64,000 nucleotides of DNA. Source: Taklimakanibacter albus. Lineage in GTDB: Bacteria; Pseudomonadota; Alphaproteobacteria; Rhizobiales; Aestuariivirgaceae. Below are positions 62,706 to 64,000 of this stretch, in pieces (position 1 is the stretch's first letter; the number at the start of each line of letters is the position of its first letter). The translations under genes and the position numbers were made by a program. The stretch is taken from assembly GCF_016595235.1 (NCBI RefSeq), contig NZ_JAENHL010000008.1, forward strand, positions 478,390 through 542,389. The letters run 5' to 3'. Under the pieces are notes generated by a model that was given only the letters and a program-made list of their open reading frames with translations, had not been told where the DNA came from and searched no databases.

Positions 62706-64000
62706 ATGAGAAAGCGACGCATCCTCCTCGCCGGCCTCTTCCACGAGACGCATAGCTTCACCGAAGACGTCACAAGCATGGCCGATTTCGCCGTCCGCAC
62801 CGGCGATGACGTCCTGGCGCGGCGCGGCGATGGATCGACGGTCGATGGCTTCCTCGACGTCGCCGAGCGGGAAGGATGGGAAGTTGTGCCGGCGGCGGAT
62901 TACACCGCACTCCCCTCCGGCATCGTGGCGCATGAGGTGTTCGAGGCCTTCTGGGCCGATCTCACAAAGACACTCGAAGCGGGCCTCGCTCAAGGCCTCG
63001 ACGGCATATGGCTCGCCTTGCATGGCGCCATGGTGACGACCGAGTGCCTCGATCCCGAAGGCGAGCTTCTCTCCCGCCTGCGCGGCATAAAGGGCGCCGA
63101 ACATCTGCCGGTCTTCGCCGTCTTCGATCTCCATGCCAATTTTACAGCCGCCATGGTGCGTTATGCCAATGGCCTCGTCGCCTATCGCGAAAATCCGCAT
63201 GTCGATGCGCGCGATGCGGCGGTGCGCTCGGCCGAGCTGCTGGCGCGCAGTCTCGCTGAGAAGCGACAGCCCCAAATGCGCGCGCGCCATGCGCCGATCC
63301 TGTGGGCGCCGACCGGCACCGGCACGGCGGACCGGCCGATGCGTGATCTCGAGGCGCTGGCGCGGCGGATCGAGGCGGAGGATCCGGACATCTGGGTCGC
63401 GAATGTGATCGGCGGCTATTCCTTCTCCGACGTGCCGGAAGCGGGCGTCGCCTTCTCGCTGGTCACCACGGGACCGGCGGCCAAGGCCGAAGCGGCGCTC
63501 GACCGGCTCGAGCAACTGGCGATCGAGCTGCGGCACTTCGGACAACCGCAGGAATGGGAGCTCGATGCCGCACTGCGCGAGATCAAGGGCAAATCCGGCG
63601 GGCCCTATCTCATCGTCGAGCCCGCCGACAATATCGGCGGCGGCGCGCCCGGCGACGACACGGCGGTGCTGCGCGGCTTCCTCGCCCATGGCTTCACGAA
63701 TGCAGCGGTGGCGATCGCCGATGCCGAGGCCGTGGCGGCGCTCGCCAGCGCAGGGATTGGCGACACACGCCGCCTCAGCATCGGTGGCAAAGGCAGCCGC
63801 CTCGGCGCCGGACCCGTTACGGCCGACGCCGTTCTGGTGAGCCGGAGCGACGGTCAATTCACGCTCGAGGACCGCAACAGCCATCTCGCCGCCTCGCAAG
63901 GCATCCATTTCAGCATGGGGCCTTCGGCGGTGGTGCGCATCGACGGTGTGACCGTGCTTCTCACGAGCCGCAAGACGCCGCCTTTCGATCTCGGCCAATT
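62706..64000 (+). CDS. M81-family metallopeptidase (MlrC-like), cut off by window end
   Basis: I translated this frame by hand: it is open from the ATG at 62706 to the window end, giving about 431 residues with no stop. Family features: GLFHETHSF at residues 10-18, GIWLALHGAMVTT, the metal motif DLHANF, and GPYLIVEPADNIGGGAPGDDT at about 299-320, which is the most conserved stretch of MlrC proteins. MlrC is known from microcystin breakdown, but most relatives have unknown peptide or amide substrates. Full-length members are close to 500 residues, so roughly 60-70 residues are missing. GTGGGACAG lies just upstream of the start. Confidence 0.85.
   Translation, partial: MRKRRILLAGLFHETHSFTEDVTSMADFAVRTGDDVLARRGDGSTVDGFLDVAEREGWEVVPAADYTALPSGIVAHEVFEAFWADLTKTLEAGLAQGLDGIWLALHGAMVTTECLDPEGELLSRLRGIKGAEHLPVFAVFDLHANFTAAMVRYANGLVAYRENPHVDARDAAVRSAELLARSLAEKRQPQMRARHAPILWAPTGTGTADRPMRDLEALARRIEAEDPDIWVANVIGGYSFSDVPEAGVAFSLVTTGPAAKAEAALDRLEQLAIELRHFGQPQEWELDAALREIKGKSGGPYLIVEPADNIGGGAPGDDTAVLRGFLAHGFTNAAVAIADAEAVAALASAGIGDTRRLSIGGKGSRLGAGPVTADAVLVSRSDGQFTLEDRNSHLAASQGIHFSMGPSAVVRIDGVTVLLTSRKTPPFDLGQ

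Noticed and set aside
62667-63998. Open frame of 443 codons on the minus strand at the window end
   Set aside because: The plus strand there encodes an M81 protein with several conserved motifs and no stop; the minus frame is its antisense.

Overview
The window is a GC-rich, gene-dense piece of a bacterial chromosome. Gene content (several solute-binding-protein ABC importers, DeoR/GntR/LysR/LuxR/XRE regulators, a DMGDH/GcvT dehydrogenase, rhizobial-style intergenic inverted repeats) points to an alphaproteobacterium, most likely of the order Hyphomicrobiales (Rhizobiales). I cannot name the genus. I see no tRNA, rRNA, CRISPR array, integrase, transposase or origin.

Layout. (1) 1-3724: a sugar-phosphate catabolic group: the end of an FGGY sugar kinase, a predicted TIM-barrel aldolase on the other strand, an ADP-dependent phosphofructokinase/glucokinase-family kinase and a DeoR repressor. 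(2) 3727-31449, all on the minus strand: 20 tightly packed genes that form an extracellular contractile injection system (eCIS, related to Afp/PVC and to actinobacterial eCIS). In transcription order they are sheath, tube, zinc-ribbon baseplate chaperone, proline-rich protein, Pvc16-type cap, AAA+ ATPase, a 72-aa protein, two DUF4157 (eCIS core domain) putative cargo proteins, Afp7-like hub, LysM/gpX-like protein, gpD hub, gpV spike, a 91-aa protein, gp25, two large baseplate-J-like proteins (the second carries a lectin-like beta-propeller insert), a tail-I-like wedge, a DUF6519/beta-helix protein and a 104-aa protein. No capsid, portal, terminase, lysis gene or T6SS membrane-complex gene is present, so this is an injection machine and not a prophage or T6SS. 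(3) 31450-31882: a 433-bp divergent regulatory region with three separate symmetric or repeated elements, then dps, a SulP transporter and a ParB-like protein.

(4) 34789-43366: a GntR-controlled catabolic unit. A 14-bp sequence occurs in front of gntR and again in front of the aspartoacylase-like gene. The unit holds an enolase-superfamily enzyme, an M14-type deacylase and a complete five-gene dipeptide/oligopeptide-type ABC importer. (5) 43345-51171: a LysR regulator, an orphan ectoine synthase (ectC) without ectA or ectB, a Tat-exported amidase, a protein made of three tandem RidA domains, a cysteine-desulfurase-like PLP enzyme, a LuxR regulator and an aminotransferase. (6) 51353-55120: a polar amino-acid ABC importer ending in an inositol-monophosphatase-family phosphatase. 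(7) 55117-60582: a Pot-type ABC transporter without a binding protein, apparently co-transcribed behind a dimethylglycine/sarcosine-dehydrogenase-like enzyme and divergent from an XRE-cupin regulator. (8) 61327-64000: a D-threonine-aldolase/D-serine-dehydratase-like enzyme and an M81 (MlrC-family) protein cut off by the window end.

The centrepiece is the eCIS. Its two DUF4157 proteins are encoded inside the structural operon and are joined to the ATPase gene by a chain of four-base ATGA overlaps. Their C-terminal domains look paralogous to each other. The beta-propeller inserted in a baseplate protein and the beta-helix protein are the best candidates for surface recognition. I found no tape-measure gene and no PAAR tip gene.
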